Part shown: positions 1-11,872 of the stretch, piece after piece
How the letters are laid out: every line of letters begins with the position of its first letter
Numbering within the stretch: the stretch's first letter is position 1
NCBI GenBank assembly: GCA_037349315.1
Contig: JBAIAC010000023.1
Span: 34,696,501 to 34,760,500 of the forward strand
DNA from: Chelydra serpentina
Lineage: Eukaryota; Chordata; Testudines; Chelydridae
Direction of reading: 5' to 3'
Length of the DNA: 64,000 nt
Notes under the pieces: generated by a model
What the model was told of the DNA's origin: nothing
Databases searched by the model: none
The model's input: only the letters and a program-made list of their open reading frames with translations
Made by a program: the position numbers and the translations under genes

Positions 1-3000
1 AAAGTCCTGATTGATTGGTGTGCTGAATAGAAACAATGAAAAAGTAAGGACTTCAGGAATTAAAACTAGTAAGTGTTGTCTTATTCATCTCTTTCCTGCA
101 ATTATACTTCACCCAAATTACACAGAAGATGCAGCTGTTCTTTGTCATATAAGTCACTAACACAAAATGTTCAATATGAATGTACACTGTATAGCACATT
201 GAGTGAAAACGCACCCTTGAGAACTCCCAGTGTAATGTTTCAGTCATTAAAACAGTGCAGGCTTAACGTAGTTTGAATTTCTGGATTTCCAGGGGAATTT
301 GGGAGTGGAGGATTAATGTTGATAGTTTATAAAGAACTTACACAACTAAGGTTTTTTAATAACATCTTTAATATTTATGGCTTTCAAAAAGATTTTCTCC
401 ACCAAGGCACACTTTTTATGTTCATTTATTTTATCATTGCTGACTTGTGACTGTTTTTCTAATAACTAAGATAAATAAGTTCATTTTCCTGTATTGATTT
501 ACATAAAGGCATGCTAACCAAGTAGTGAAACATTCCTTGGCTCTTCTCTGTAAATGAAAGTAAAATATTAATCAACCAATTAATATTATGCGGTTTCCCC
601 AGATGATGTATAGATGTGCCTGAGGTTTTATACAGTATATTCTGCATTATGTTTTGCATTTAGAAACATTAGATATTTATATATGGTTTAATTTTAATAC
701 ACAATTGGTACTTACAATATATGGACTGTGTTGTTGCCTTTAGAGGATTATTCTAAAAGCAGCAAACCTTAGTGCTATGTACTGCGCCATAGAACACAGT
801 CAGCAGGAAGAGCAGTGAATGAGTTTGTTTTGCTTTTATAAGAAACAATAGCTTTTCATACAAGATTACTGGACAGTAGTTGTGAGAATAGTGAAATAAG
901 AGACAGGCAAGTTTGTTTCTCAGTCCAGTTGAAGACAGTTGCATTTACAAACAGCTGTTACAGATCCTAAGCTCCAATTACCAATGCAGTAAATGTGCCT
1001 TATGTTATTATAAAACTAAGGTTAATTGTAATTTATGTGGCTTGGAAGAACATATGCTAATACTGAGGTACAGGCTACAACATTTACACACATGGGGCTA
1101 GTAAAACCACAAGGCTTCTTTCATTTTGCGGGGAGTGGCACTAGGAAGGCTTTGCCCCATTGTATCTCCATATGATTATTTTGAGTTGCACTGATAAAAA
1201 ATGCATTTAGGGAACTGATGGGGGAATATTCCAGAGTCTGAATTGTAATTTTACATCAGGTGAGGAGAAGCTGTTGGGGGATGGAAGATTGCAGGGTCAC
1301 ATTTGTGTGTGGTGCCTCCGTAGCTTCAGATCAATAGTAGCATATCTGGTTGTTTACGTACATTTTAAAACTTTTAAGATTATCAAAGTAGCCATATTAA
1401 AAACCAGTTTAAGTTTGTTCAAGGAAAAATAGTCTCCAAAATAATTCTGAGGTGGGATAGTGCAAACTACACCCAAATATCCTCTACTTGCAGAACACTT
1501 CGGTGGCTTGGGGCCATTAACCGTACAGAGCCGAATTTATTTGGAGACAAATTCAGGGAAAATGTTTATAAGCATTGGCAATTATGCAGCATTAACGTAG
1601 AAGCTAAGTGAATAATAGGAATGACATCCAAAATCCCAGGAGTAATTATAACGTACAACAGTTGATGGAAGTCAGAAGCACATGAAAATAAACACTTCTG
1701 ACTGTCATATGAATTCAATAAATACTTCACCGCTGTTTATCATGTTTAGCAGAGCAGCACATGCAATATTAATTCTTCTGTCTCTATGCATGCCTGTCAG
1801 CTCTGGATCTGTGCTCTTAATGATAACATTGGAAATGCAGATGGTGGTCAGATTTAACCATAAACTAAAAGTGGTCGTAGGGATCGTATCTGTAACATCT
1901 CACCTCTCAAAACTAAGCCATTTGTGGACACAGTGCATCCACACATAGCTGCACCAAGCTGAACAGCAGTGTCCATGCAGATTGCAGTATGTGCATATTG
2001 TCTTATCCCATCCACATCAGAAATGGGACATATATTACATCTGCAACTGGTGCATTTTGTAAATACTCAGAGTCCCCCTCACACCAGCACCAATGTCTGT
2101 CACAAATTCAGTGCCTAGAAGATTGAAGTCCAAGTTGTGAATTTCAGCAGTTTTAACTTACTCTCTTTTTGCTGCCTTTAGAGAAGGGTACATTCACTTA
2201 CAAACTTGGAGAAATGCTCTTGCTGGTAACACAACCCAGTTCCTGCAACGTTTTATTTATTGTAATGAAAAGTACATTACCCCACTCCTACTTTTCTCTA
2301 AAATATCCCATTGCAATTGACAACCATTTTATCAAAGTGCACTGTGTGTAACTGAAAAATAAAGAACATTCAGTAGATGTAGCCTATGGAGAAACAACAA
2401 GCTGGAATGCATTCATTGATGCATAAATATAAGTAGCACTTCTTGAATACATTTAACATCATGCTTTTTTTTAAAAAAAATTACCTGCTAGGACACTGCA
2501 TTAAATTATCATCAGGAACATGGGCTAAAATGTAACGACAATTTTGAGTTGTAAATATCAGACAGAGAATTATGATAACTCAGTTTATTCAATCAGTGGT
2601 AACTGTCCCCAGACCCAGATTTAGCTAAATATCCACTCTGTGAGTTTTCAGTTAAATGTATCCCACACATATGAATAAAGAACACTAGTAAGCAAATAGA
2701 AGTATTAGCTCTGCTTCCATGTCCATTTAATCATTGACGTCTCCTCTCTGAGGTCCAGGAAGAGTGTCAATTATGCAAAGGGTGTTTTGGGTTGTAGACA
2801 CCAATGCTCTGGGATCTGGGCTGAAATCCCAATTTATTTCAAATAGGTCACCAGTTAGCCATCGGCTGGAAAGAGGTTTAAGTCAGTACCAGTCAGGAAT
2901 GGATTTCATCCATTGCCCCTCACGGTTCATTTGAAAGCCTCAATAACCCGGTGTGTCAACCACCCCCCTGTTTGATTAGCTTGCTGTATATGATTAGACT

Positions 3001-3099
3001 AAAAATGGAAAACACTGCCTTGGTTTTACTCAAACTGTCTACTTCTTAAGAGTTAAGAGAGAAAAAAAATCCAAATTGAAAACACAAATGCAAAATAAT

Positions 3100-3359
3100 A
3101 TGTTTGGATGACAGATACAATATCAAAGGGACAGATCAGTATTCATAGATTCCAAGGTCAAAAGGATCCATTGTCAACATCTAGTCTGATATCCTGTGTA
3201 ACACAGGCCATAGAACTTCCACAAAATAATTCCCACAACATATCTTTGAGAAAAACATCCAATCTTGATTTAAAAATGGTTGGTGATGAAGAATCCACTG
3301 CAACTCTTGGTAAATTGTTCCAAAAGTTAAAAATCTATGCCCTTTTCCCAATCTGAATG
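3100..3359 (-). mobile_element. old CR1 LINE 3' part, first half
   Basis: On the + strand this reads like the reverse complement of a turtle CR1 3' end, running from the block 'catctagtctgatatcctgtgtaacacaggcc' through 'ccaatcttgatttaaaaatgg' to 'aatctgaatgtgtctag'. It continues without loss of sequence at 3952, after the younger CR1 inserted at 3367-3944. It is clearly diverged and non-coding. Confidence 0.7.
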
Positions 3360-3366
3360 TGTCTAG

Positions 3367-3944
3367 AACATAAGAATGTAAGAATGGCCCTACTGGGTCA
3401 GACCGAAGGTCCTTCTAGCCCAGTATCCTGTCTTCCGACAGTGGCCAGTGCCAGGTGCGCCAGAGGGAATGAACAGAACAGGTAATCATCCAGTGATACA
3501 TCCCCTGTCGCTCATTCCCAGCTTCTGGCAAACAGAGGCTAGGGACACCATTCCTGCCCAGCCTGGCTAAGGGCCATTGATAGACCTATCCTCCATGAAT
3601 GTATCTAGTTCTTTTTTGAACCCTTTTATGGTCTTGGCCTTCACAACATCCTCTGGCAAGGAGTTCCACAGGTTGACTGTATGTTGTGTGAAGAAATACT
3701 TCCTTTTATTTGTTTTATTTAAACTAGCTGCCTATTAATTTCATTTGGTGAACCCTAGTTCTTGTGTTATGAGAAGTAGTAAACAACACTTCCTTATCTA
3801 CTTTCTCTACACCAGTCATGATTTTATAGACCTCAATCATATCTCCCCTTAGCCATCTCTTTTCAAAGCTGAAAAGTCCCAGTCTTTTAATCTCTCCTCA
3901 TACGGAAGCCGTTCCATACCCCTGATCATTTGTGTTGCCCTTGT
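3367..3944 (-). mobile_element. younger CR1 LINE, 5'-truncated, nested in an older CR1
   Basis: This is the reverse complement of the CR1 ORF2 C-terminal region and 3' UTR. The 3' end lies at 3367 ('aacataagaatg') and the truncated 5' end at 3944. It is flanked by a 7-bp direct repeat TGTCTAG (3360-3366 and 3945-3951), the mark of target-primed insertion. The flanking halves belong to one older CR1, so the order of insertion is plain. The minus strand still resembles the C-terminal ORF2 segment but has lost continuous coding. Confidence 0.85.
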
Positions 3945-3951
3945 TGTCTAG

Positions 3952-4298
3952 CTTAAACTTCCAGCCATTACATCATGTTATGCTTTTCTCTGATAGATTG
4001 AAGAGCCCATTATCAAATATTTGTTTTCCATGTATGTACTTATAGACTTGTAATCAAGTCACTCCTTAATCTTCCTTTTTAAGCTAAATAGATTGAACTT
4101 CCTTGTGTCTATCATTATGAGACATATTTTCTAATCCTTTAATCACTCTAGTGGCTCTTCTCTGAACCCTCTCCAGTTTATCAACCTCCTTCATGAACTG
4201 TGGGCATCAAAACTGGACACAGTATTCCAGCAGATGTCACAGTAGTGTCAAATCCAGAGTTTAAAATAACCACTCTACTCCTATTAGAGATTCACCAC
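3952..4298 (-). mobile_element. old CR1 LINE 3' part, second half
   Basis: This continues the element begun at 3100 ('cttaaacttccagcc' through 'ctggacacagtattccagcagatgtcacag' to 'ctcctattagagattc'). On the minus strand it corresponds to the ORF2 end of an older CR1 subfamily. It abuts an oppositely oriented CR1 piece at about 4299, without a visible TSD. Confidence 0.7.
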
Positions 4299-4975
4299 TT
4301 GATCAGAAGGATGAGGTAGACGAGGCTTTCTTCAGAGAACTAACTGAAGTCTCCAGATCACATGCCCTGGTTCTAATGGGGGACTTCAATCACCCTGACA
4401 TCTGCTGGGAGAGCAATACAGCCGTGCACCGACAATCCAAAAAGTTTTTGGAGAGAGTTGGGAATAACCTCCTGGTACAAGTGCTGTTCTAGGGGCCGTG
4501 CTCCTCTTGACCTGCTGCTTACACACAGGGAAGAATTGGTAGGGAAAGTAGAAGTGGGTGGCAACCTAGGCAGCAGTGACCATGAGATGGTTGAGTCCTG
4601 AAAAAAGGAAGAAAGGAGAGTAGCAAACTACGGACCCTGGACTTCAGAAAAGCAGACTTGGATTCCCTTAGGAAACTGATGGGCAGGATCCCTTGGGAGG
4701 CTAATATGAGGGGGCAAGGAGTCCAGGAGAGCTGGCTGTATTTAAAAGAAGCTTTATTGAGGGCGCAGGAACAAGCCATCCCGATGTGCAGAAAGAAAAG
4801 CAAATATGGCAGGCAACCAGCTTGGTTTAACAGTGAAATCTTCAGTGAGCTTAAACTCAAAAGGAAGCTTACAAGAAGTGGAAATTTGGACAGATGACTA
4901 GGGAGGAGTATAAAAATATTGCTCAAGCATGCAGGGTTGTAATCAGGAAGGCCAAGGCACAATTGGAGTTGCAGC
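4299..4975 (+). mobile_element. CR1 LINE ORF2 fragment: endonuclease region
   Basis: The + strand encodes decayed CR1 ORF2. The endonuclease motif [10 protein letters not shown] lies at 4379-4408 and the catalytic-type SDH motif at about 4575-4583. Stops (for example after 4489) and frameshifts break it. The open stretch 4658-4897 matches the linker between endonuclease and reverse transcriptase. The sequence resumes at 5282 after a DNA-transposon insertion. The element lacks its 5' start and its 3' half, so it cannot be active. Confidence 0.85.
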
Positions 4976-5281
4976 CAGTAGCGTAGACGGGGGGGAGCAG
5001 AGGGGAGCGGCCGCTCCCCCTTGAGCAGTAGCGGCGGAAGTGACGCCTTTTTTTAGCAGCACTAAAAAAGACGCCGCTTCTTTTTAAGTGCCACTTCTTG
5101 CACTCACCCGGCGGCGCTCCGGGTCTTCGGCGACATTTTGGTGGGGGGGTACCACCAGAGACCTGGAGTGAGCCGCCGAAGACCCGGAGCGCCGCCGGGG
5201 GAGCGCCGCCGGGGGAGTACAGGGGGAGGCGCCTTTTTATAGCGCCGCTCCCCCTGCGCTCCGGACCTGGCTGCGCTACTG
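4976..5281. mobile_element. hAT-like non-autonomous DNA transposon (CAGTAGCG TIR)
   Basis: The element is 306 bp and G/C-rich, with termini CAGTAGCGTAG and CTGCGCTACTG, which are near-perfect inverted repeats. It is flanked by a perfect 8-bp direct repeat GTTGCAGC (4968-4975 and 5282-5289), the TSD length of hAT transposons. It interrupts CR1 ORF2. The short ORFs on both strands come from its G/C-rich inverted repeats and are not genes. Confidence 0.85.
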
Positions 5282-5624
5282 GTTGCAGCTAGCAAGGGAT
5301 GTGAAGGGTAACAAGAAGGGTTTCTACAGGTATGTTAGCAACAAGAAGGTTAGAGAAAGTGTGGGACCCTTACTGAATGGGGGAGGCAACATAGTGACAG
5401 ATGATGTGGAAAAAGCTGAAGTACTCAATACTTTTTTTGCCTTGGTCTTCACAGACAAGGGCAGTTGCCAGACTGCTGTACTGGGCGACACAGCATGGAG
5501 AGTAGGTGAGCAGCCCTCAGTGGTGAAAGAACGGGTTAAGGACTATTTAGAAAAGCTGGACATGCACAAGTCCATGGGTCCAGATCTAATGCATCCAGGG
5601 GTGCTGAGGAAAGCAATGGATGCA
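5282..5624 (+). mobile_element. CR1 LINE ORF2 fragment: start of reverse transcriptase
   Basis: This continues the CR1 interrupted at 4975. It is open from 5283 and includes the reverse-transcriptase entry motif [14 protein letters not shown] (about 5569-5610). The frame then runs into an inserted or joined DNA-transposon end near 5625, so most of the polymerase, including its catalytic residues, is missing. Confidence 0.8.
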
Positions 5625-5803
5625 GGTACTTGGGGCGGCACATCTGAAGGGGCGGCATTCCGGCCATTCCTGGGGCGGCACATTTCAAGGGCCATTTTTG
5701 TTTGTTTGTTTTTTGCTTCGATAACTCTGGCTGCCGCTTTTTGCTTTTTTTTTTCTTTTTTTTTTTGCTGCTTGGGGTGGCAAAAAAGCTAGAGCCGGCC
5801 CTG
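5625..5803. mobile_element. partial CAGGGCCGGCT-type DNA transposon end
   Basis: It holds repeated 'ggggcggca' blocks and long T runs, and ends in AGAGCCGGCCCTG (5791-5803). That terminus is the inverse of the start of the complete element at 35594-35882. The matching left terminus is absent and no TSD is visible, so it looks 5'-truncated. Confidence 0.6.
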
Positions 5804-5940
5804 TCTGTGCAGCAGGTAGCAACATTTCTTAGTCTTTGTCCTGGCTTAGTGCAAGAACTATGAGGGTTAAAACCAGCAGCAGAACGAGAAGCCCCAAAGA
5901 AGACCTTGCCATTGCCCCGTCCTGGCTAGGGGAGAGGATC

Positions 5941-7085
5941 TGTGTTGTCATGCCTCAGTGGGTCACAGCTGAAGATGCCAAATTCAGGACAAATCGCTGC
6001 AAAATTGGGCAGACTCACCCCAGACTGGTGGATATTCTCTCATTAAAATATTCCAAGCCAGTAGCAAAAGAAAACTTTTTTCTCAACACAATGGTTAAGA
6101 AGAAGTAAAAAATGCAGTCTCCTTAGGCATTCCAGGCCTTGACTCACCACCCAGACACTGCACTCTGTGATGAGTGGTTACTGAAAACCAATAAAATCAA
6201 ATATCTTCTAATCCCAAGAGATCAGCCACTTAGCCAGGTCAATATATAGCCCAGGTCTTACCTAGTAATTACGCTGATGCCAATCCTGGGGTAACTAAAA
6301 CTAAAGGGTTAATAAAAGAAAAGAAGGAGAATTAATAACAGTTAAGATATAATACATACAAATACTTGCAAAGTTCTTATATCAGGTTTATAGCAATGGT
6401 TAAATAGACTGCTGGCTTGTAAAGTCTCTCTGGTAACTTTCAAAAGATTGAAAAGTCCTCAGTCCATAGTTCAAAATGCTTTTTTTGTTGTAAAGCCACA
6501 GTCCAAAGAATCAGGGCAAGAGGCAAAATGGAGATAACTCAGGGGTCTTTTATATCCTCTGCCATCTGCCTGGAAATTTACTGTCCCAAACAAAGTTCAT
6601 TGCCCCTGTTTGTGGAAAGTTACTGACCCAAGATGGAATCCATGTGAGCATATCACATGTTCTTACATGGTTTGATGCCTCACGGAGCAGCCATTCTCTA
6701 TATTCTTGCTGAGGTGTCCACAGGAAGGCTTATTGTGCAGGATGAGTTTCTTCTGTGGCCCATTGTGAGAGCTAAGAGTCCATAGTTGCCTGTCCTTAAT
6801 GTAAATTCGACCTAGCGGGTTTTACTCAGCAATACAACACATGTATAAGTTACAAGTCCATGGCCAATATTCATAACTTCTGATACAAAGATGATACATG
6901 CATATAAACAGGATAAATCTTACTTAGCAAATAATAACTTTTCCATTGACACCTTACATGACATACTTTGTACAAGATTTGTTGCAATTGTGTAACAGTG
7001 GTAGCAACAATGATAAAAATTGTCATATTCAATCATACAGCATCACAATCTGTCATTGAGGTTTGTAGTGTGACAAACTTTATGA
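5941..7085. repeat. long interspersed repeat, copy A (LTR-element-like, class uncertain)
   Basis: This non-coding repeat shares ordered blocks with 7505-9000, for example 'gccaaattcaggacaaa', 'ccagactggtgg', 'cagtctccttag', 'cttctaatcccaagagatcag' and 'aaagggttaataaaagaaaag'. From memory such blocks are common in turtle genomes and may belong to an LTR element, but I see neither LTR pairs nor pol motifs here. Ends are approximate. Confidence 0.55.
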
Positions 7086-7445
7086 CTAGTGCAGTTCATC
7101 ATTGCAGGTGTTGAAGGCCTGGGGTAAAATTGGATGGTGTTGTCCTGGTATCTTTTCTAACTTGTGCCCATCTGCCCAAGGCCTCTTCAGTGCCATCACA
7201 GCAGCCAAGAGTAGTCAGGATCTAGCAGTATTGAGGCCATGCCGCCATTCGCCGAAAAAGCCCTCGGCATGTTCCTTGTGCCAGCGACTCACAGACGGCC
7301 CAGTGCCTCCTCAAACTGCCATTAGGTCTGTCTGCACCACTTCCACTGTAAGTTATGGATTGATAGCCACAGTAGAGGCCGTAAAACATAGATGAAGGCC
7401 TCTCCAGATTTTTTAAAAATATATTTCACCAGGATTATAAGTATC

Positions 7446-7448
<3 letters not shown>

Positions 7449-7492
<44 letters not shown>
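7449..7492. repeat. (GT)22 microsatellite
   Basis: An uninterrupted GT run of 44 bases, followed by acgtgtac. Confidence 0.97.
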
Positions 7493-7495
<3 letters not shown>

Positions 7496-7504
7496 TGTAC
7501 ATAA

Positions 7505-7569
7505 TTGTCTGTTGTGTTGGTCACACTCTTTGGAGTGGCTCGTGACAGTGAGTGCCTAACTGTCAAAAA
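7505..7569. repeat. long interspersed repeat, copy B, left part
   Basis: This is the left side of the same repeat as 5941-7085. It is cut off at 7569 by the solo LTR and resumes at 8178. Joining the two sides through the single CAGG site restores the order seen in copy A. Confidence 0.5.
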
Positions 7570-7573
7570 CAGG

Positions 7574-8173
7574 TGTGACGGGGCAAGGCCAGAGGGCTAT
7601 AGGAAAGTGGTGAGGAACCAGTATGTTAGCCCCAGGCTAAACAAATCCCTGATACCTTATGGCAGTTGCTCCAGGTTAATCAAGACACCTGGGGCCAATT
7701 AAGAACTTTCCAGAAGGCAGGGAGGTTGATTGAGACACCTGCAGCCAATTAGGGGCTGGCTGAAACTAGTCAAAAGCCTCCCAGTGAGGGGCACATGTCA
7801 GGAGCTGTGGAAGGAGGTTGTGTGTGAGGAGCTGGGAGCAAGAGGCACTAGGAGCTGAGAGTAAGAGGGCGTACTGCTGGCAGATCCTGTGGTGAGGATA
7901 AAGAAGGTGTTGGGAGGAGTCCATGGGGAAGTAGCCCAGGGAGTTGTAGCTGTTGTGCAGTTGTTCCAGGAGGCACTCTAAACAGCTGCAGTCCACAGGG
8001 CCCTGGGCTGGAACCGGGAGTAGAGGGTGGGCCCGGGTTCCCCCCAAACCTCCCAACTCCTGATCAAGCACAGGAGGAGTTGATCTAGACTGTGGGTTCT
8101 ACCAGAGGGGAAGAACAAAAAAATCCGCCAATAAGTGCAGGACCCACCGAGGTAGAGGAGGAACTTTGTCACA
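7574..8173. mobile_element. solo LTR, 600 bp, 4-bp TSD
   Basis: It begins TGTGACG and ends TTTGTCACA, an imperfect terminal inverted repeat with TG...CA ends. It is flanked by CAGG at 7570-7573 and 8174-8177. No internal region or second LTR adjoins, so it is a solo LTR left by recombination. The class (endogenous retrovirus or Ty3-type) cannot be settled from the LTR alone. The minus-strand ORF of 101 codons inside is fortuitous. It interrupts repeat copy B. Confidence 0.85.
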
Positions 8174-8177
8174 CAGG

Positions 8178-9000
8178 ACAGACACCCCAAACTTGTGGTG
8201 TGTTCTGTCATTAGATTTCACCAAGCCAATAACAACTGTGAAATCCTGGATCATTATAACAGTTTTACCATGGAGTCACAGTCTCCTTAGACTGTCTTGT
8301 CTATGTTGCCACCCAGACAAACTGGACTTAGTGATAAATGGCCACTTACACCAAAAATCACACACACACAAAACGTTGGTTGCTTCTAGTCCCAAGAGAC
8401 CAGTCCATTTCACAAGATCAGTTGGTACCCTAGATCTTACACCAAAGACAGCACCTGTAGCCTATCCTGTAATAAACTATCTAAAGGTTTATTAACTAGG
8501 AAAGAGAAATAAGAGTTATTTGCAGATTAAAGCAAGCAAACATATGCACACAAATGAGTTATCTATTCTCAATAATGACAAAAGTTGTAGTGAGTGATGT
8601 GTCAATTCAAAGTGTCTTTCAGAGCAGACCCAGGGGTTACTCTTGGGGATCTCTGTCTCAGTTTAGAGTCTCTGATTCCCATGTCTGGGTTCACAAGTTC
8701 AGAGAAAACATTTTCAAAGTTATAGAGCAAAACTTACATATTTTCTTATAGCATGAAATACTAACATTACAAATAAGATTAATGCATGCAGCAATAGAGT
8801 TTCTTTTAAGACTAATACCTGTTTTGAGCAAAACTAATATACATGTGAACTGGTCTGATCTCCAGCTATGAGTTTGCTAGTTCTTAGCTAATGCCTGCAA
8901 CCTGGACCAAAGCTGGCATTTGGCCTGCCAGCATTGAGTGTTCACTCAGTAGAGAGAGAAAATATTGGAAATAGTCTAAAATGGAGTTATAAACATTAGG
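8178..9000. repeat. long interspersed repeat, copy B, right part
   Basis: It shares ordered blocks with copy A: 'ccccaaacttgtggtg', 'cagtctccttag', 'cttctagtcccaagagaccag' and 'aaaggtttattaactaggaaagag'. It becomes hard to align after about 8550, so the right boundary is a guess. Confidence 0.5.
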
Positions 9001-10029
9001 CGGAATAATACATTCATTATTTAGAAGGAAATGCTGTCAGAGTTTTGGAATGTTTCTTTTGTATGCTTGTTGAAATGTTTAATGATATTTATTGGACGCA
9101 CAGTGCTCCACTACATGGTTACTTAAAATATATAGTATTTCATGGAGACTAAGGAATGCAATAGCAGTGTAAAAGATTTTGTGTCATATACTCATCAAAT
9201 AATGTAAGCATTTTTTTCTGGACTATAAGCAATTCAATTATTTTGCTTCTGAAATAAATTAAGTAAAGCTTATTGAGTCCAACCAGCTCTTGTTTCTGGG
9301 GAATTGTAGTTCAATTTCAATTTTAATTAGAATTGAACATTGTGGATTTCTTAGCACTGGTAAGCAAGATCTGGCAATAAAATATGCACTCCGTTTGTAT
9401 TAAAACTTCCTGAAATCTAGTGCAGGGAACTGGCAGTATATCTGGTTTATATTTAAACATCCAAGTATTCTATTGTAAAAATTTCCATTTTTAAAAACTG
9501 CTGTTGTATAACAAATTACTTTTATTTTATACAACTGCAATCACGACAAGAACAGACAGTACAAATATGGGATAAAATATTTAATTCTGTGTAAGCTTGG
9601 TATTGTGTCCTTGAGAGTGTGACTTTAGGAGTTTTGCCTGTATAAGGATTGCAAGAATGGGCCAAATTGCTTTTTGGTATCTAATGAGTTTAGAGATTGG
9701 GGGAGAGGGCAAACAAACAAAACAAAGAAAACCTGCCAGGGTAAAACCAGGTGAGAAATATTATGCAAGGATCCCAGGGAACAGCACCCAGGAGCAGACT
9801 GAATTGTGACTCAGAATCAAGAGTTTGGTCTCTGGTATCCTCTTGCTTTACAGGCAAATAATCTGTGTCAGCCCTTTATCTGATCAGACTACTTCCTCCT
9901 CTGTGTTGGCTCAGTTGTCAAAACTCCGCTCACTCCCAACTCACCTTTGCTGGACAGCGAGCAGCAGCCCAGTGCAGCTACTTTCCCATGCTTGATGCTG
10001 TGATAGATCCACAGTGCTGCTAGTCTGCA

Positions 10030-10675
10030 CAGGAGCTCCCAGTGCAACGCTGTAGCCAAAAGGACTAATGGGACCATTGTGGATATATAAACAGGGGAAT
10101 CTCAAGTAGGAGTAGAGGGGTTGTATTACTTCTGTATTTTTCACTGGTACAACCGCTACTGGAATACTGTCTAGTTCTGGTGTCCACAGTTCAAGACGGA
10201 AGTTGATAAATTGAAGTTTAAACGATTGGAAAGCATGCCTTTTAATTATATATTCTAGGAGCTCAGTCCATTCATCTTAAAAAAACAGATGGTTAAGGGG
10301 TGACTTGATTACAGTCTATAAGTACCTCATGGGGAACAAAAAAAAATTGGAATGGGTTCTTCAGTCTAAAAGAGAAAGGTATAACATGAACTGTTAGCTG
10401 GAAGTTGAAGTTAGACAAATCCAGACTGAAAATAAGATGCAAATTCATAACAGTGAGGGTAATTTATCATTGGGGCAACTTAGTAAGGGTGATTGTGGGT
10501 TCTCTATTACTGGCAATTTTTAATAATGACTGGATGTTTTTTTCTAAAAGATCTACTGTAGTTCAATCAAGAATTGATTCACGGAAATCCTATGGCCTAT
10601 GCTATGCGGGAGGTCAGACTGGATAATGACACTGATCTCTTCTGGCTTTATAATCTATGAATTTATAAATTTCTA
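10030..10675 (+). mobile_element. CR1 LINE 3' part (+)
   Basis: This reads as CR1 ORF2 C-terminus plus 3' UTR: 'gctcccagtgcaacgctgtagcc', 'accgctactggaatactg', 'ggtgacttgattacagtctataagtacctc', and an end with 'tataatctatgaatttataa'. It is frameshifted throughout and has no intact ORF. Confidence 0.75.
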
Positions 10676-11792
10676 ACTGTCATTCTTATGATAATAAATT
10701 CATCGAAGGTTGAACATTTTGTCATGATGCTTTGGCGTGGTAAGTAGTACCAACAAATCTCTGACTGTGTTTTATTAAGTTGTATAGAACTGTTCAGAAT
10801 TATGCCAAGAATAATTTTGTTTACTTCAGAATTAGTACATTTTCCACCTGGTTAAACTTTTGTGTGGAACAACCTGTCATTTCTAAGATCAGTTGCCTAC
10901 ATTTCCAGCTACTTGCAGTTTTAAGCACCTGGGTCCTTTTCCCAGTCTTGTTTGTTCAATGTAGCTGTAGTGTCATTCATTAGACAAGGACAGTGTTTGA
11001 GCTGTATAGCAAAGATATTCTTTTCACCATTGCAGAGCACTCAGGCATTAAACTAGATATGTCACCCGTCTACTATACTATCTTAACACAACACCTTAGG
11101 GTGGATCAGTGAATGTATAAGTCTCCTGGGATACTATTTAACCAAAACATTCTCTTGAACTCTGCCCCCAGACATCTGTGATGGGAAATGTAGCAGCACG
11201 ATTAAACATTTAATGTAGTGTTCAAAAATTATATCAGAGCCAAAATGGACCTTTGCTACCGTATTTGTTAAAAATGTGGGCTAGAAGATTTATATAAAAA
11301 TGTAGATGTACAGACATCTTTTTCTCTGTAGTCTCAACTGTGATACTATAGCAGCTCATGAGCGCACTGTTTTATAGCAAATGAATAAGAGGGTGGTAGA
11401 ATGCAATTAAATCTGCGCTGTGCAAAGTTTTATTTTTCTCCTTGAGAAATTTGCTTTAGAAATTAAAAAGCAGGATATCCATGAGGTTCTCTAACAGCTG
11501 AAATGGTGTTCTCCTCCCAATTGATAGTGTTAGGCATTGCCAATTAGTAAAATAGAAGGGAATTGCTTGCAAGGCCATATTATTTTAATTGGGACTTCAG
11601 CAGGAAAGAATAATTCACTAACAACTTGTAATCTGTCCAGCTAGTAAAGTAGGACCTCTGATTCATTAATGAACAGCTCCTATTGCCCATAGCACTATGA
11701 ACTTACAAAATGCACCTATTCAAACTGAGTCCAGTTATTTATTATGACCAATGCCACCTAGCCATGTCGCATAGAAGTGTAATTATAATACT

Positions 11793-11872
11793 AGGGCCTG
11801 ATCCTGCAAACACATATGCACATGCTTCATTTTAAACAAATGACTAGCCTCATTGACTTCAGTGGGACTATT
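11793..11872. repeat. small MITE-like repeat (GGCCTGATCCTGCAA type), half copy
   Basis: It starts 'gggcctgatcctgcaaacacatatgcac' and ends 'attgacttcagtgggacta', resembling one arm and centre of a widespread reptile hairpin repeat. The second arm is not visible. Confidence 0.45.

Noticed and set aside
4658..5792. Possible reverse-transcriptase gene
   Set aside because: It is CR1 ORF2 debris with stops and frameshifts, split by a DNA transposon and lacking the catalytic polymerase region.
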